Positions 8,057 to 16,358 of a stretch of 22,798 nt of DNA are shown piece after piece. The stretch is from positions 1 to 22,798 of the forward strand of contig CAZXDS010000030.1 of assembly GCA_964639525.1 (NCBI GenBank), read 5' to 3'. Source of the stretch: CAZXDS01 sp964639525 (GTDB lineage Bacteria; Bacteroidota; Ignavibacteria; Ignavibacteriales; Melioribacteraceae). The first letter of the stretch is position 1, and each line of letters opens with the position of its first letter. The translations under genes and the position numbers were made by a program. The notes under the pieces were generated by a model. It had not been told where the DNA came from, did no database searches, and was given only the letters and a program-made list of their open reading frames with translations.

Positions 8057-8098
8057 CTATTTACAATTTCCAAATCGGACAAAGCTTTGGAATATCTA

Positions 8099-8524
8099 CT
8101 ATTTCAAAACCATTTTCTTAATCAAATAAACAGCAGCAAAGTAACTTAATTCCTTAAATCCTGAAATATAGCCGTCTGATGCAGATGCGGTGATGAGGTT
8201 TTGTCTAAAGTTTTCTCTAATTGATAAATTGGATAAATGAACTTCAATTTTGGGTAATTTCACTAATTCCAAAGCATCGCGTATTGCAACTGAAGTATGG
8301 GCATATCCGCCCGGATTTATCATCAAACCGTCAAAGTTTTGGTAATCTTGTAACTGAGTTACAATTTCACCCTCAATATTACTTTGGAAAAATGTAAATT
8401 CAATTTCCGGAAATTCAGTTCTAATATCGGTCTTTATCTTATCTAATGATAATACGCCATATTGAGATACATCTCTTTTCCCAAGCATATTTAGATTAGG
8501 ACCATTTATTACTAATATTTTCAT
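8099..8524 (-). CDS. aroQ: 3-dehydroquinate dehydratase, type II
   Basis: This 141-residue enzyme dehydrates 3-dehydroquinate to 3-dehydroshikimate in the shikimate pathway. It is the dodecameric type II form. Signature blocks are NGPNLNMLGKR (7-17) with R17, the catalytic tyrosine Y22 on the flexible loop, FFQSNIEGEIV (45-55), INPGGYAHTSVAIRDAL (69-85) with N70 and H76, EVHLSN (94-99) with E94 and H96, and R103. All expected active-site residues are present and the length is normal. The ATG lies within a 4-bp ATGA overlap with the upstream small gene, so the two are translationally coupled. Confidence 0.96.
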   Translation of the reverse strand: MKILVINGPNLNMLGKRDVSQYGVLSLDKIKTDIRTEFPEIEFTFFQSNIEGEIVTQLQDYQNFDGLMINPGGYAHTSVAIRDALELVKLPKIEVHLSNLSIRENFRQNLITASASDGYISGFKELSYFAAVYLIKKMVLK

Positions 8525-8793
8525 TGTTCTCCTTCCATTCCGTCAATAACTTCTCTTAATTTTGGTGTTAGATAAATGTTCTCAATTCCCAGTTCTTTTA
8601 ATGCCGCAGAAAGAGTCATAACTTTTCTTTGAGTGGTAGAAAGTTTATTAATAACTATTATTTTGTTTTCTTGAAGAATACAGTAACCGCCTTTAAAATC
8701 ACCTCTTTCAAACCTTACCTTTGCACCCATTTGTGAGGCAAGTGATTTTAGGTCGTCTAATACGCTCTCAAATTCTTTCTCTTTAATTTTCAT
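8521..8793 (-). CDS. Small uncharacterised protein coupled to aroQ
   Basis: I do not recognise a named family for this 90-residue protein. It begins with a charged, probably helical segment (KIKEKEFESVLDDLKSLASQM). A short strand region (AKVRFERGDFKGGYCILQENKIIVINK) with a single cysteine follows, then a second helical half (STTQRKVMTLSAALKELG) and an acidic tail. There is no signal peptide or membrane segment, so it should be cytoplasmic. Its stop overlaps the aroQ start by 4 bp, and it is the first gene of that pair, facing the divergent Ppx gene across 79 bp. The coupling suggests co-expression with shikimate synthesis but does not show function. Confidence 0.75.
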   Translation of the reverse strand: MKIKEKEFESVLDDLKSLASQMGAKVRFERGDFKGGYCILQENKIIVINKLSTTQRKVMTLSAALKELGIENIYLTPKLREVIDGMEGEQ

Positions 8794-8872
8794 TAAGCAA
8801 TTAAATAAATATTATTAAATTCGACTATAAAATATAAGAAATATTTAACATCAAATTTTATTTAGGTTAATT

Positions 8873-9799
8873 ATGAAAATTGCTTCTATTGATATTGGTT
8901 CCAATACTGTAATACTTTTAATTGTTGAAATTAAAGATAATAATATCTTATCAGAAAAAAATTATTTCCGCATCGGTAAACTCGGAAAAAATCTTACCAA
9001 AGGCGGTTTGATCAGTACCGAAAAAATTGGAATATTATTTCAAATTATAGAAGAATTTTTCACCATAATTAAAAAAAATATTTGCGATGAAATTTTAATA
9101 ACGGCTACAAATGCACTGCGAATTGCTGCAAACGGAAATGAAATTGCCAATTTTATTTTTAATAATTACGGAATTAAAGTTGACATTATTCCAGGTTATT
9201 TGGAAGCAGAATATTCGTTTATCGGCGCTTCTTTTAATTATTCAAATAATAATATGGATAATTTGATAATTGATATTGGAGGAGGCAGCACAGAGATAAT
9301 TATTGGCAATACAAAAGAGATATTATTTAAAAAGAGTTTTCAAATTGGTACGGTTTCTTTAACTGATAAATTTATAAATGGAGAAAAGCCTAATACTGAT
9401 GAAGTTTTCTCTATGGAGAATTTTGCGAGAAAATCCTTTTCTGAACTTAGTCAATATTCTAATTGGGATTTATCTGCGATTGGTGTTGGAGGAACACCCA
9501 CTTCCCTATCCGGAATGCTAAATAAGATTTTTGTGTATGATGAAAATAAAATTGAGGGTGCAGTAATTCACAAAAAGGAATTAAATAATTTATCTTCCGC
9601 ACTTTCAAAATTAACTTCGTCAGAGATACTCGAAAAATATAAAACGATGGTGGAAGGAAGAAATGATGTAATATTTGCCAGTTCATTAATTCTTAAAAAC
9701 CTACTTGAAATACTTAAACTGAATGAAATAATTGTTAGCGGAAAAGGTTTGAGATATGGTGTAGTTTATTCGAAGTTTTTATTTGACAGAAAACATTAA
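8873..9799 (+). CDS. Ppx/GppA-family exopolyphosphatase or pppGpp phosphatase
   Basis: The 308-residue protein is an ASKHA-fold phosphatase of the Ppx/GppA family, which removes terminal phosphate from polyphosphate or converts pppGpp to ppGpp. Motifs in order are the first phosphate loop DIGSNT (7-12), TATNALR (77-83), the catalytic glutamate in PGYLEAE (E111), the second phosphate loop DIGGGSTE (134-141), GTVSLTD, and VGGTPTS. The SGKGLRYGVVY block closes the domain. It is the short form without the C-terminal HD-like domain of E. coli Ppx, as usual in Bacteroidota. Sequence alone does not separate Ppx from GppA. It is divergent from the aroQ pair and convergent with the Yip1-like gene. Confidence 0.92.
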   Translation: MKIASIDIGSNTVILLIVEIKDNNILSEKNYFRIGKLGKNLTKGGLISTEKIGILFQIIEEFFTIIKKNICDEILITATNALRIAANGNEIANFIFNNYGIKVDIIPGYLEAEYSFIGASFNYSNNNMDNLIIDIGGGSTEIIIGNTKEILFKKSFQIGTVSLTDKFINGEKPNTDEVFSMENFARKSFSELSQYSNWDLSAIGVGGTPTSLSGMLNKIFVYDENKIEGAVIHKKELNNLSSALSKLTSSEILEKYKTMVEGRNDVIFASSLILKNLLEILKLNEIIVSGKGLRYGVVYSKFLFDRKH

Positions 9800-9806
9800 A
9801 TGTTTT
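9790..9806. terminator. Weak hairpin at a convergent gene junction
   Basis: AAAACAT and ATGTTTT form a 7-bp stem around the stop codon of the phosphatase gene, followed on the plus strand by AGACTTTTTTG. It is AT-only apart from one pair, so it is a weak terminator candidate for the convergent ends. Confidence 0.3.
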
Positions 9807-9825
9807 AGACTTTTTTGAAGCTCTC

Positions 9826-10524
9826 TTATAAAAAATAAAAAACGGCAGACAACTCAATAAAAACAAATGCCCCGAATATTACCGAATATACCCAATTCCT
9901 CAATTGTGCAAATAATACAGCAATATAAATAATAAAACTCCACACTAACATTATTCCCTCCAAAGCATAAAGCATATATGCCGCTGTTGGTTTTATGAAT
10001 ATCGGCAGCGGATTTGCGTAAAACCAAGACTTACCAAACAATGCATATTCAACAGGAGTAAGAATAATTAAACTAAAAAGTAGCGGAATAAATGAGAAAA
10101 CTAACAACGCAAAATTATCTTTGAACCTTGTTTCAATTTTGAATAATTTACCTATTTTGACAAAAACAAACGAAATAAACAAAAATAAAATCAAGATTAT
10201 AGCAGTTTGGAAAATGAAATGCCCCAAAATATTCTCACTGAAAACAGAAAATTCATCAGCGATATAAACTACCGATATTTTTAATAAAAATAATTTAATT
10301 AAAATTATAAAGAAAAAGGAAAGAGTAAAATTTTTGTGTTCTGCACGGATTATGTTTACAGCAGTATCAACCGGAGCATATAGCATTCGCCAAATTGTTT
10401 CCCAAAAATCAATATTAATTGTTCTTTGACTAAGAAACGAATTGCACTTTCCGCAAGAAACAGCATAAATAGGATTCTCCGTTCCGCAATTAGAACAAAT
10501 TATTTTATTTAAAGTTTGTAACAA
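9826..10524 (-). CDS. Zinc-ribbon, Yip1-like integral membrane protein
   Basis: The 232-residue protein opens with a zinc ribbon, CSNCG (C10, C13) and CGKC (C24, C27). A membrane region follows with about five hydrophobic helices (near 68-88, 105-125, 138-158, 180-202 and 208-230). The segment after the ribbon, WETIWRMLYAPVDTAVNII, resembles the amphipathic lead of Yip1-type domains. Its function is unknown. Yip1 proteins in eukaryotes act in membrane traffic, but that cannot be carried over here. The start is a TTG at 10524, 7 bp after the DUF5683 gene, and no ATG lies before the ribbon. It appears to be the last gene of the parA-parB-DUF5683 run. Confidence 0.7.
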   Translation of the reverse strand: MLQTLNKIICSNCGTENPIYAVSCGKCNSFLSQRTINIDFWETIWRMLYAPVDTAVNIIRAEHKNFTLSFFFIILIKLFLLKISVVYIADEFSVFSENILGHFIFQTAIILILFLFISFVFVKIGKLFKIETRFKDNFALLVFSFIPLLFSLIILTPVEYALFGKSWFYANPLPIFIKPTAAYMLYALEGIMLVWSFIIYIAVLFAQLRNWVYSVIFGAFVFIELSAVFYFL

Positions 10525-10531
10525 AATATTT

Positions 10532-11050
10532 TTATCTGTTAAAGTAAAATTTCATGTTTAATTCCGGCGACAATGTTTGTCTGTTTTCCTTTACCGTAAA
10601 ATCAAAAAGCTGTGCATCAACATAAGCATCCACAAGATTGAGAAAATATGTTAATCCAATGTATATGGCAAACAAATCCCTTTGATCCCTATAAAAATCC
10701 CGCTGCTGCCGAAATGCACTATTTCCAAGATCTGTAGAGCTTGAACGACTGTTATCAAATAGATTGCTATATTTTAAATATCTTGTATTATAGAAACTCC
10801 AACCGTAAATAAATCCGCCTATGGCACCTGCAAACAATGGAACTTTCCAATACGACTCGTTATAAATTTGTCCCCACCCGGGTATAAGAGCACTGCGCCA
10901 AACTGCTCCCATTGGAGATTTGGTCATTACAAAAGTGGAATCAGAACTTTGGACGGACTTAACAGTGTCAGGTTCCGCTTTAATCTGCGAAAAAGTCTGT
11001 GAAGATAGAATAATGAAAAACAGCAATATTATTTTAATTATATTTTTCAA
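10532..11050 (-). CDS. DUF5683-domain exported or membrane protein
   Basis: The 172-residue protein has a hydrophobic signal or anchor (residues 1-21, ending SQTFSQ) and a DUF5683 domain from about residue 44. Recognisable blocks are KSPMGAVWRSALIPGWGQIYNESYWKVP, a hydrophobic stretch (GAIGGFIYGWSFYN) and YFLNLVDAYVDAQLFDF. The function of DUF5683 is unknown. In Bacteroidota the gene commonly follows parB, as here. Translation appears to start at TTG 11050, because no ATG occurs before the mature part. This makes a 17-bp overlap with the end of parB and implies tight coupling. Confidence 0.87.
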   Translation of the reverse strand: MKNIIKIILLFFIILSSQTFSQIKAEPDTVKSVQSSDSTFVMTKSPMGAVWRSALIPGWGQIYNESYWKVPLFAGAIGGFIYGWSFYNTRYLKYSNLFDNSRSSSTDLGNSAFRQQRDFYRDQRDLFAIYIGLTYFLNLVDAYVDAQLFDFTVKENRQTLSPELNMKFYFNR

Positions 11051-11984
11051 TTATATCAAAAAGGTCTAATAATCTATCCAACTCATCATTGGAATAAAAT
11101 TCGATGGAGATATTTCCGGAATCATTTTTTCTTTGACGGCACTCAACTTTTGTTCCGAATATTCCCCGCAGCTTATCTTCCAAATCACGTAATGATATTT
11201 CTTCGAGGGAAATTTCTTTTGTTTTAGTTTCAGTTTTTTTAGTACCGATAGAAGCAGGTGCAGAAAGTTGCTTAACAATTGCCTCTACTTTGCGGACAGA
11301 TAATTTACTTCTTAATATTTGATTCAATATTTCAAGCTGAGTCGATTCGACATGTACATTTATCAAAGCTCGCGCGTGCCCTGTTGTTATTTCCCCTTTT
11401 ATCAAACTGTCTTGAATTTCCTTTGGAAGTTTGAGCAAACGCACTGAATTAGTAATAGTTGTGCGATTTTTACCAACTTTTTCCGCAATTTCATCTTGCG
11501 ACATCCCGCATTCTTCGAGTAATCTTTTGTAAGAATTCGCAATTTCAATGGGGTTTAAGTCTTCTCTTTGAATATTCTCAATCAAAGAAAGTGCAACCAT
11601 AGCTTCTTTTGTTGTAACATGAATAATATATGCGGGAATAGTCTGCATTCCAATTTCAGTACAGGCTCTTAATCTTCGTTCTCCTGAAATTAGTTCAAAA
11701 TGTTTTTCAACGCTTCGTCTAACCGTAATTGGTTGTATCAACCCGTTCTGCAAAATTGATTTTTTAAGTTCTTCCAAAGCATCTTGGTTGAACTCTTTAC
11801 GCGGTTGATATGGATTTGGGGAAATTATCTTAATATCTAATGAAACAAGAATATTGTTCGATTTCCCATCGTCAAAACTTAATTCGCTTGCAGAAACAGA
11901 AAGTGGTTGATGATTTCTCTCGTTTGCTATTGGATTAATTAATGCCCCGAGTCCTTTCCCTAAACCTGGTTTAAATTTTGTCAT
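11034..11984 (-). CDS. parB: Chromosome-partitioning protein ParB (Spo0J family, CTPase)
   Basis: ParB loads at parS sites near the origin, slides as a CTP-dependent clamp and recruits ParA and SMC for segregation. The 316-residue protein shows the N-terminal GLGKGLGALI motif (7-16), which typically contacts ParA. It also has NPYQPR (57-62), the CTP-binding GERR box (101-104), ENIQRE (136-141), the helix-turn-helix SQDEIAEKVGKNRTTITNSV (162-181) and a C-terminal dimerisation region (about 265-316). It lies 4 bp after parA. I saw no close match to the usual parS palindrome (GTTTCACGTGAAAC) in this window, so the binding sites are presumably elsewhere. Confidence 0.96.
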   Translation of the reverse strand: MTKFKPGLGKGLGALINPIANERNHQPLSVSASELSFDDGKSNNILVSLDIKIISPNPYQPRKEFNQDALEELKKSILQNGLIQPITVRRSVEKHFELISGERRLRACTEIGMQTIPAYIIHVTTKEAMVALSLIENIQREDLNPIEIANSYKRLLEECGMSQDEIAEKVGKNRTTITNSVRLLKLPKEIQDSLIKGEITTGHARALINVHVESTQLEILNQILRSKLSVRKVEAIVKQLSAPASIGTKKTETKTKEISLEEISLRDLEDKLRGIFGTKVECRQRKNDSGNISIEFYSNDELDRLLDLFDIIEKYN

Positions 11985-11988
11985 ATAT

Positions 11989-12747
11989 TTATTTATTATT
12001 ATTTAATACTTCGCGTGCAAGAGCAATATAATTCTTTGCACCGGTAGAAAAAGCGTCGTAAAGGATTATTGGCTTCCCATGGCTTGGAGCTTCCGAAACA
12101 CGCACATTTCTATGAATTATTGTCTTAAAAACCTTTTCGCCAAAATATTTTTTAACTTCTTCTACAACCTGGTTTGATAAACGTAACCTTTGATCGTACA
12201 TAGTTAATAAAACACCTTCAATAGTTAATAGCGAATTAAGTTCACTTTTTACCATATTAATAGTATTTAAAAGCTGTCCTAATCCTTCAAGTGCAAAGTA
12301 TTCACACTGCACAGGAATTATAACAGAATCTGACCCAACCAGTGCATTGAGAGTGAGTAAACTTAATGACGGAGGACAATCAATAAAAATAAAATCGTAA
12401 TCGTTTCTTATTTTATTTATTTGATTTTTTAGAGAAAACTCTCTGTCATTCATAGAAACCATTTCAATTTCTGCTCCTACAAGATTTATATTTGATGGTA
12501 TAACATCAAGAAAAGGCATGTAAGTGTTTGAAACACATTCCCTAATATCTTCGGTTCCAATCATCACTTGATATGTAGAGTTTTCATTTCTATCAACGCC
12601 CAGACCGGAAGTAGAGTTCGCCTGAGGGTCGATATCAATTAAAAGAGTTTTTTTTTCAGCCGCAGCAATTGAAGCGGAAAGGTTTATGGCTGTAGTTGTT
12701 TTACCAACTCCGCCCTTTTGATTTGTGATAGCAATAACTTTGGACAT
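11989..12747 (-). CDS. parA: Chromosome-partitioning ATPase ParA (Soj)
   Basis: This 252-residue ParA/MinD-superfamily ATPase works with ParB in chromosome segregation. The deviant Walker A is KGGVGKTT (11-18) with the signature K11, followed by Walker A' DIDPQAN (38-44) and Walker B FIFIDCPP (119-126). There is no N-terminal DNA-binding extension, as expected for chromosomal Soj-type ParA. The start used is the ATG at 12747. A TTG immediately upstream also keeps the frame but is less likely. parB follows after 4 bp. Confidence 0.96.
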   Translation of the reverse strand: MSKVIAITNQKGGVGKTTTAINLSASIAAAEKKTLLIDIDPQANSTSGLGVDRNENSTYQVMIGTEDIRECVSNTYMPFLDVIPSNINLVGAEIEMVSMNDREFSLKNQINKIRNDYDFIFIDCPPSLSLLTLNALVGSDSVIIPVQCEYFALEGLGQLLNTINMVKSELNSLLTIEGVLLTMYDQRLRLSNQVVEEVKKYFGEKVFKTIIHRNVRVSEAPSHGKPIILYDAFSTGAKNYIALAREVLNNNK

Positions 12748-12833
12748 CAATGTATTATAATTTGATTTTTAATGGTTGTGAAAATAAGAAATAAAACTAT
12801 AATAATAGCTTTAATTTTAAATATACATATTTA

Positions 12834-13514
12834 CTACAATTCAATTTCTTCACCGTATTCAAGTACTCTGGAATTTTTTCCAATTCTTTCAACTTTTGAC
12901 TTGAATTCGATAGGATCAGCCGCAATAATCGGCCAAGTATTATAGTGTATTGGTATAGCAACTTTTGGATTAACAAATTCAACTGCTTTAACTGCATCAT
13001 CAATTCCCATGGTAAAATTATCACCAATAGGAACAAGCATATAATCAACATGATTTAATTCTCCTATTAATTTCATGTCAAGAAATAAGCCTGTATCACC
13101 TGTATGATATATATTTTTACCATCAATCGTAAGGACAACTCCGGCAGGTTCTCCGCCATAAACTCCATCAGGAGTTACTGAACCGTGGTGTGCAATTGTA
13201 AATTTAACACGACCAAAATCAAAATTATGTGCACCGCCGATATGCATATTATGAGCCTTAAATCCTTTGGAAGCAACGTAATCAGCCAGTTCGTTTACAG
13301 AAATAATTAAAGGATTAAATTTTTCAGCCAACTTTAGTGTGTCCCCAATATGATCTCCGTGAGCGTGCGTGAGAATAATAAAATCAACTTGTGTAAGGGA
13401 TTCATATTTTATCGGATTCGTTGGGTTATCATTAATAAACGGATCAATTAAAATTACTTTTTTATCGTTTGTTGTAATTTGAAAAGTTGAATGAGAAAAA
13501 TATTTTAGTTTCAT
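12834..13514 (-). CDS. UPF0173 metal-dependent hydrolase (metallo-beta-lactamase fold)
   Basis: The 226-residue protein is a stand-alone metallo-beta-lactamase-fold hydrolase of the UPF0173/YtkL group. The metal-binding motif HAHGDH lies at 50-55. Further likely ligands are in NMHIGGAH (about 93-100), HTGDTGLF (about 136-143), and IPIHYNTWP near the C-terminus. There is no signal peptide, so it should be cytoplasmic. The physiological substrate of this family is not known to me. TGAGGT just upstream of the ATG is a good ribosome binding site. It lies between cdaA (156-bp gap) and parA (86-bp gap), so it may be transcribed alone. Confidence 0.92.
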   Translation of the reverse strand: MKLKYFSHSTFQITTNDKKVILIDPFINDNPTNPIKYESLTQVDFIILTHAHGDHIGDTLKLAEKFNPLIISVNELADYVASKGFKAHNMHIGGAHNFDFGRVKFTIAHHGSVTPDGVYGGEPAGVVLTIDGKNIYHTGDTGLFLDMKLIGELNHVDYMLVPIGDNFTMGIDDAVKAVEFVNPKVAIPIHYNTWPIIAADPIEFKSKVERIGKNSRVLEYGEEIEL

Positions 13515-13669
13515 GATTTACCTCATTAAGATTTTAGATAATTTAATCAAAATATTTCGTGTTCAATTTAAGAAATATTTAACAGGTTTTTAAAAGTAAA
13601 TTATTTGAAATGAACAAAAAGATAAATTTATCAGCGTTTAGAGTTAATTCCTAAAAAAAATAGCTGCTA

Positions 13670-14488
13670 CTATTTGCCTTTTCCAAAGCTCTCAAAAATT
13701 CCTTTTAAGCCCTTCTCTTTAGGAGAACCTAATTTTGATATTAAATAGTTTCGCAATGATTCCCGTGATAATCCACGAATTAATTTACCATCTTCTGCTA
13801 TTGAAATTCCACCTGTTTCTTCCGACACAATAATGCTTATTACATCAGCTTGCTCGCTAATCCCTAAGCCTGCTCTATGTCGCATACCGAGTGATTGCCC
13901 GTCATAAATAGTTTTAGCTGTTAAAGGAAGAGTACACCGTGCCGCTTCAATAATATTTCCTCGTATGATAACGGCTCCATCGTGCAATGCAGCACGCGGA
14001 AAAAATATTGAACGCAACAAATCTTTATTTACTTTTGCCCCAACCGGACTACCCTTTTCAATTATGCTTGCTAATCCTGTTTTCCGTTCCAAAACCATAA
14101 GGGCACCGTGTTGATGTTGCGCCATTGTAAATGAAGCTTCAGCAAGAATATCCGCAACCGAATCAATATTGTGGGTTGTAAAAGGTGTGAAAAATGGAGA
14201 TTTACCCAAAGCCATTAAAAATCGCCGTAATTCAGGTTGGAAAACCACAATAAATGCAATTACCCACGTATCTCTAACTAATTCAAGCAGCCAGCTTAAT
14301 GCTCTTAAATCCGCCGCTTGTGCCAAAAATGATAACAGCAATAAAAAAATAAGCCCTAATAAAATTTGAGCTGCAATAGTCCCTTTAATCATATTATAGG
14401 ATTTGTATATTATTACACTTACCACCGCAATATCAACGATATCTAAAAGTGTAACTGAAATAAATCCTATTTTAAATAATTCAATCAT
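13670..14488 (-). CDS. cdaA: Membrane diadenylate cyclase CdaA (c-di-AMP synthase)
   Basis: CdaA joins two ATP molecules into the second messenger c-di-AMP, which controls potassium and osmotic balance. The 272-residue protein has three N-terminal membrane helices (about 10-30, 38-56 and 65-85), a linker, and a DisA_N catalytic domain. Key motifs are GAL (128-130), DGA (170-172) and RHR (203-205), followed by EETGGIS (223-229). All are intact, so it should be active. Its ATG overlaps the folP stop by 4 bp, giving strong coupling. The usual Firmicutes partner CdaR (YbbR domains) is not adjacent. Confidence 0.95.
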   Translation of the reverse strand: MIELFKIGFISVTLLDIVDIAVVSVIIYKSYNMIKGTIAAQILLGLIFLLLLSFLAQAADLRALSWLLELVRDTWVIAFIVVFQPELRRFLMALGKSPFFTPFTTHNIDSVADILAEASFTMAQHQHGALMVLERKTGLASIIEKGSPVGAKVNKDLLRSIFFPRAALHDGAVIIRGNIIEAARCTLPLTAKTIYDGQSLGMRHRAGLGISEQADVISIIVSEETGGISIAEDGKLIRGLSRESLRNYLISKLGSPKEKGLKGIFESFGKGK

Positions 14489-15660
14489 AAAACAACGGTT
14501 TCTAATTCTTTATTGTAATTAAATAATTTTTTCATTTGAAGAGCATAGTTGGTGTTATGTGTCCTAATAAAAGTAGCACCATTACTAACAGCATGCGTTT
14601 CTTCAATAATTGTTGCAACGTCCCTATTATCCACATCCAAATTTAATGTTTTTCCAATGAAAGATTTTCGAGAAAGTCCAATTAATATTGGGTATCCTAA
14701 TCCTTTAAATTCTGATAATCTTTTTATAAGCTCAATGTTATCAACAACTCTTTTGCCAAATCCAATACCCGGATCGACAATAATTTTATTGATACCTTTC
14801 TTTTTTAATACTTTAATTTTTTCAAAAAGAAAATCATAAATCTTGCTTACAACATCATCATAAAACGGATTACCCTGCATTGTTCTTGGATTTCCTTTCA
14901 TGTGCATTAAAATATACGGCACATTAAAACTATTAGCAACATCAATAATTTCTTTGTCAAATGCAAAAGCACTAACATCATTAATAATTGAAGCTCCTGC
15001 CTCCAATGCCAAAGCAGCAACTTTTGACTTGGTAGTATCAATAGATAGAATTGAATCAGGACGTTTTCCAATTATTTCCTTAATAACCGGAATAACTCTT
15101 TCTATCTCAGTCCCTACACTTACAATGTCGGCATCGGGACGTGTAGATTCACCGCCAACATCAACAATGTCAACTCCGGAATCAATCATTTCAATGGCTC
15201 TGTTAACAGCTTTGTTATGTGAAAAATATTTTCCGCCATCGGAAAACGAATCAGGGGTAACATTAATAATCCCCATTACATAAACAGATGAATGTTTATA
15301 AATATTATCTTTTATATCAATTTCTTTATTCTCATATATTGAATAATTCGATAATATATTTTTTATTTTGGTAATATATTTATTTCTGTTTGAATGTTCA
15401 TTTTTAGAAAATATTTTTAACGCTTCCGAATAATGTTCAAATAGAAAATAGCTATTTAAGTTACTATCCTGCAAAGATAAATAATATTTAATTTCATTCT
15501 CTTTTAAAAATAAACCAAATGAACTTATTTCAGAATGCGGGAAGTTTCTTATTTCGATTGCAAATAAATTATTTGTGAAATCACTTTTATCAATTCCATA
15601 TTTATTTAAGTAGTAATCGCGATTTACAACTTTTGATATGTTAATATGTTGAATATTCAA
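14485..15660 (-). CDS. folP: Dihydropteroate synthase with N-terminal extension
   Basis: DHPS condenses p-aminobenzoate with dihydropterin pyrophosphate in folate synthesis. The TIM-barrel enzyme occupies residues 126-391. Its motifs are MGIINVTPDSFSDGG (129-143), GGESTRP (169-175), SIDTTK (206-211), INDVS (226-230), MHMKGNPRTMQ (252-262), DPGIGFGK (296-303), SRKSFIG (330-336) and RTHN (366-369). About 125 extra residues precede the barrel, where an ordinary enzyme of about 270-280 residues has around a dozen. No methionine codon lies in that stretch, so translation must begin at a non-ATG codon, most simply TTG at 15660. The extension may be a diverged form of the domain seen on some clostridial DHPS proteins, but I cannot prove this. 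rpe ends 17 bp upstream and cdaA overlaps downstream. Confidence 0.94.
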   Translation of the reverse strand: MNIQHINISKVVNRDYYLNKYGIDKSDFTNNLFAIEIRNFPHSEISSFGLFLKENEIKYYLSLQDSNLNSYFLFEHYSEALKIFSKNEHSNRNKYITKIKNILSNYSIYENKEIDIKDNIYKHSSVYVMGIINVTPDSFSDGGKYFSHNKAVNRAIEMIDSGVDIVDVGGESTRPDADIVSVGTEIERVIPVIKEIIGKRPDSILSIDTTKSKVAALALEAGASIINDVSAFAFDKEIIDVANSFNVPYILMHMKGNPRTMQGNPFYDDVVSKIYDFLFEKIKVLKKKGINKIIVDPGIGFGKRVVDNIELIKRLSEFKGLGYPILIGLSRKSFIGKTLNLDVDNRDVATIIEETHAVSNGATFIRTHNTNYALQMKKLFNYNKELETVVL

Positions 15661-15677
15661 TTTTATTTATTTGAATC

Positions 15678-16337
15678 TCATGTTGTACTAATAAGATTTT
15701 TTAATTCGAGTGCCGCCGCAGAAATATTATCTTTATGAAAAATAGAAGAGCCGGCAACAAAAATATCACAACCTGATTCCGAAATACTCTTAATATTTTC
15801 ACTATTTATTCCACCGTCTATTTCAATTAAGAAATTAAGATTTCTTTGGGATCTTATTTTATGCAATCGCTGAACTTTAGTTAATGTTGATTCAATAAAT
15901 TTCTGACCTCCGAAACCCGGGTTGACTGACATTAATAGTACAAAATCTACAAAAGGTAATATCTCCTCAAGAAGACTTAACGGAGTTGCCGGATTAAGAA
16001 CAACACCTGCTTGCACATTCCTCTCTTTTATTTGCTGTATAACACGGTGCAGATGTTTTACTTCTTCAACATGCACAGAAATATAATCAGCGCCGGCATC
16101 CGCAAATTGCGAAATATAATTTTGCGGGTCTTCAATCATTAAGTGAACATCAATAGGTAATTTTGTAGATTTTTTTACTGTTGAAACTATGCTCGGTCCG
16201 AAAGTAATATTTGGAACAAACCTGCCATCCATAATATCACAATGAATAATATCAGCTCCGCCAATTTCAGCATATCTCATTTGCCGAGCGAGGTTTGAAA
16301 AATCCGCTGATAATATTGATGGTGCTAATAATTTCAT
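15678..16337 (-). CDS. rpe: Ribulose-phosphate 3-epimerase
   Basis: Rpe interconverts ribulose-5-phosphate and xylulose-5-phosphate in the pentose phosphate pathway. The 219-residue TIM-barrel protein has the start APSILSADF (5-13) and the metal ligands H32 and D34 (HCDIMDGRFVPN), H65 (DVHLMIEDP) and D174 (IDGGIN). It also has the phosphate-binding NPGFGGQKF (139-147) and VAGSSIF near the C-terminus. The length is normal. AAGGAATAAATAA ahead of the ATG is a good ribosome binding site. It heads the rpe-folP-cdaA run. Confidence 0.97.
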   Translation of the reverse strand: MKLLAPSILSADFSNLARQMRYAEIGGADIIHCDIMDGRFVPNITFGPSIVSTVKKSTKLPIDVHLMIEDPQNYISQFADAGADYISVHVEEVKHLHRVIQQIKERNVQAGVVLNPATPLSLLEEILPFVDFVLLMSVNPGFGGQKFIESTLTKVQRLHKIRSQRNLNFLIEIDGGINSENIKSISESGCDIFVAGSSIFHKDNISAAALELKNLISTT

Positions 16338-16358
16338 TTATTTATTCCTTAAGTATCA

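Larger units (their letters stand above)
7553..8098. other. Gene-free intergenic region with inverted-repeat elements
   Basis: No credible gene is seen in these 546 bp, which separate the aroQ 3' end from the MerR start. The stretch holds, from left to right, the MerR dyad (7569-7586), a small AT-rich hairpin (arms 7608-7615 and 7622-7629), the cloverleaf element at 7772-7901 and a second long inverted repeat at 7904-8056. Translations of the short frames inside give nothing recognisable. Confidence 0.7.

Noticed and set aside
11034..12747. parS site near parAB
   Set aside because: I looked for the GTTTCACGTGAAAC palindrome and saw no close match here or elsewhere in the window.
12797..13051. 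84-residue minus-strand frame overlapping the UPF0173 gene
   Set aside because: It is a shifted frame inside a conserved gene and is made of low-complexity Leu/Ile residues.
14900..15283. 127-residue plus-strand frame opposite folP
   Set aside because: It lies antisense to the conserved DHPS barrel and has no family resemblance.
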